Of a DNA stretch of 36,828 nt, positions 35,617 through 36,828 are shown piece after piece; the first letter of the stretch is position 1; the number at the start of each line of letters is the position of its first letter. A program made the position numbers and the translations under genes. Below the pieces are notes generated by a model. It did not search any database, was not told the DNA's origin, and saw nothing but the letters and a program-made list of their open reading frames with translations. This DNA is from UBA1231 sp045652765. Lineage in GTDB: Bacteria > Bacillota_I > Bacilli_A > ML615J-28 > CAG-313. The DNA is taken from assembly GCA_045652765.1 (NCBI GenBank), contig JAZOLG010000013.1, positions 1 through 36,828 of the forward strand, in the 5' to 3' direction.

Positions 35617-36828
35617 ACTATCAAAAGAAGATCATGATACATTAGAATCTTCATCAATCAGTAATCAAAAAGAACTATTAATTGAATTTGCGAAAAATAA
35701 TGGGTTTGAAATATATGATTTGTATGTTGATGATGGATATTCAGGTGGTAATTTTAATCGTCCAGCATGGCAAAGGCTTGTTAAAGATATTGAACTAAGA
35801 AAAATAAATATTCTAATTACTAAAGATTTATCAAGACTTGGCAGAGATTATATTGGAACAGGTTATTATACTGAGGAATATTTTCCAAAATATCAAATAA
35901 GATACATTGCCGTAAATGATAATTATGATTCTTTTAAAAATGATGATGATATTACCCCTTTTAAAAATATTATTAATCAGTGGTACTTAAAGGATTTATC
36001 AAAAAAAGTTAAATCTGTTCATGAGTTAAGAATGAAAAAAGGTAATTTACCTAAAGGTAATATAATACCTTTATTTGGTTATAAACATACAATCGAAAAT
36101 GAAAGAATCATAGACGATGAATCTTCTAAAACAGTAAAAAAAGTATTTGAATTATATAACAAAGGCTATACTACTAAACAAATAAAAGAAAGCCTAACAA
36201 AACTTCAAATGACAATACCTAGTTATTATAATTTTGTTAAATATAATTATAATAGCAGTTATTGGAATAAACAAAATGAAGACAAAAAATATGATTGGAA
36301 TTACAAAATAGTTAATTACATAATTTCTAATATCCAATATACAGGTGTATTAGAACTTAAGAAAACAAAAACAATTTCCTATAAGACGCATAAACGAATC
36401 AGAACCAATGCATCTGAAAAATATATTCATAATAATCGTTTTCCACCTATTATATCTCAAAGTGAATTCGATAAAGCTAATAAATTTAAATTATCAAGAG
36501 TTCGATCTAATATAAATGAAGAAGAGAACTTATTTCAAAATATTGTATATTGTGATAGTTGTTTAAAACCTTTATCTTTAATTAGAAATAAAGCAAATCA
36601 AACGAAATATTATATAAGTAGAAATAAAAACTGTGCATGTAAAACACGAATTAATTATATAAGATTAGAACAAAATATAAAATTTGTATTAGAAAGATTA
36701 TATTTAAAAATTTTAACTAATAAAGAAATAGTCAAAAATACAATTGAAAATTATAACGAAAATGTAAATTTAATTAATGAATTGAATGTTTTAAAAACTT
36801 TAAATCATAAAATTAAAAAAGCAATAAG
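35585..36828 (+). CDS. Large serine recombinase (integrase/excisionase type), 3'-truncated by window edge
   Basis: Open from ATG 35585 through the last base, 414 residues visible. The N-terminal resolvase domain (1 to about 145) starts KNICAIYCRLSKED, with the nucleophile Ser in YCRLS and the catalytic LSRLGRDYIG motif (Arg pair). A recombinase DNA-binding domain follows (about 155-270: KGNLPKGNIIPLFGYKH, TVKKVFELYNKGYTTKQI), then a zinc ribbon with CDSC and, after NKN, CAC (about 320-360), then the beginning of a coiled coil. This is the TndX/TnpX/phiC31-like large serine family, which integrates and excises elements between att sites with a two-base core. Position beyond a cargo operon and inside a spoVD break makes it the likely mover of this segment. 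Orientation matches spoVD. Confidence 0.93.
   Translation, partial: MKKNICAIYCRLSKEDHDTLESSSISNQKELLIEFAKNNGFEIYDLYVDDGYSGGNFNRPAWQRLVKDIELRKINILITKDLSRLGRDYIGTGYYTEEYFPKYQIRYIAVNDNYDSFKNDDDITPFKNIINQWYLKDLSKKVKSVHELRMKKGNLPKGNIIPLFGYKHTIENERIIDDESSKTVKKVFELYNKGYTTKQIKESLTKLQMTIPSYYNFVKYNYNSSYWNKQNEDKKYDWNYKIVNYIISNIQYTGVLELKKTKTISYKTHKRIRTNASEKYIHNNRFPPIISQSEFDKANKFKLSRVRSNINEEENLFQNIVYCDSCLKPLSLIRNKANQTKYYISRNKNCACKTRINYIRLEQNIKFVLERLYLKILTNKEIVKNTIENYNENVNLINELNVLKTLNHKIKKAI

Larger units (their letters stand above)
25397..36828 (+). mobile_element. Serine-recombinase element inserted in spoVD (left part; right end outside window)
   Basis: Begins where spoVD breaks, near the GGG at 25397-25399, and runs past the window edge. 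Contents in order: terminator, promoter, two-gene surface-protein operon, terminator, 40-codon ORF, large serine recombinase. All genes point the same way as spoVD. Left flank shows GAAC at 25379 and GTTC at 25408, a weak inverted arrangement around the break, which would suit an att half-site, but no second copy is available for comparison. The right limit, the rest of spoVD and the core repeat cannot be seen, so the element is inferred, not proven. Confidence 0.65.

Noticed and set aside
36000..36828. att core repeat or remaining spoVD sequence at the right edge
   Set aside because: The recombinase frame is open to the last base; no spoVD-like residues and no copy of the 25390-25411 sequence are visible.

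Overview
The window is very AT-rich (about 30% G+C by eye) and carries standard-code bacterial genes with strong Shine-Dalgarno sites, a class B RNase P RNA, Gram-positive-type terminators and several sporulation genes (spoVID, a ysxE-like gene, spoVD). This points to an endospore-forming, or recently endospore-forming, low-G+C Bacillota of the Bacilli/Mollicutes-related branch (Erysipelotrichales, RF39 or Izemoplasma-like). No gene I can read ends in TGA, which fits a Mollicutes-side relative, although no in-frame TGA is read as Trp.

Layout. 1-2186: the end of a type IV pilus / competence pseudopilus operon (5'-truncated GspE/PilB-type ATPase and two prepilins). 2265-4346: a secreted phosphodiester glycosidase with its own promoter and terminator. 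4487-10000: a housekeeping block made of a DUF368/PopT-type lipid carrier transporter, truB, rpsO with a structured leader, pnp, rnpB and engB. 9843-11283: the sporulation pair spoVID / ysxE-like, in the same order as downstream of engB in Bacillus but joined by an apparent frameshift. 11564-12232: ylbN (DUF177) and rpmF from a perfect consensus promoter. 12424-21960: one gene of 9.5 kb for a 3178-residue lipoprotein made of InlB-type B-repeats, a nested ~143-residue helical module, two beta-helix domains, Big_2-type domains and an N-acetylmuramoyl-L-alanine amidase domain. 22073-23870: rsmH, convergent with an aldose-1-epimerase-like gene.

23972-36828 is the most interesting part. spoVD, the sporulation-specific class B penicillin-binding protein needed for spore cortex, reads perfectly for 476 residues. 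It then breaks off at the glycine that precedes its conserved Thr-Gly, before the KTG motif. From that point there is a terminator, a fresh promoter, an operon of two large secreted proteins (995 and 2288 residues with B-repeats, cohesin-like domains, a dockerin and GLUG beta-helices), another terminator, a 40-codon ORF and a large serine recombinase running off the right edge. The simplest reading is an integrated serine-recombinase element sitting inside spoVD. By analogy with the sigK-skin and spsM-SPbeta interventions, it may be excised in the mother cell to rebuild spoVD. The far half of spoVD and the right att site lie outside the window, so this remains an inference.

Taken together, the window combines core translation and RNA-decay functions, sporulation genes, and a large investment in modular cell-surface proteins, some chromosomal (glycosidase, giant amidase) and some carried by the inserted element.
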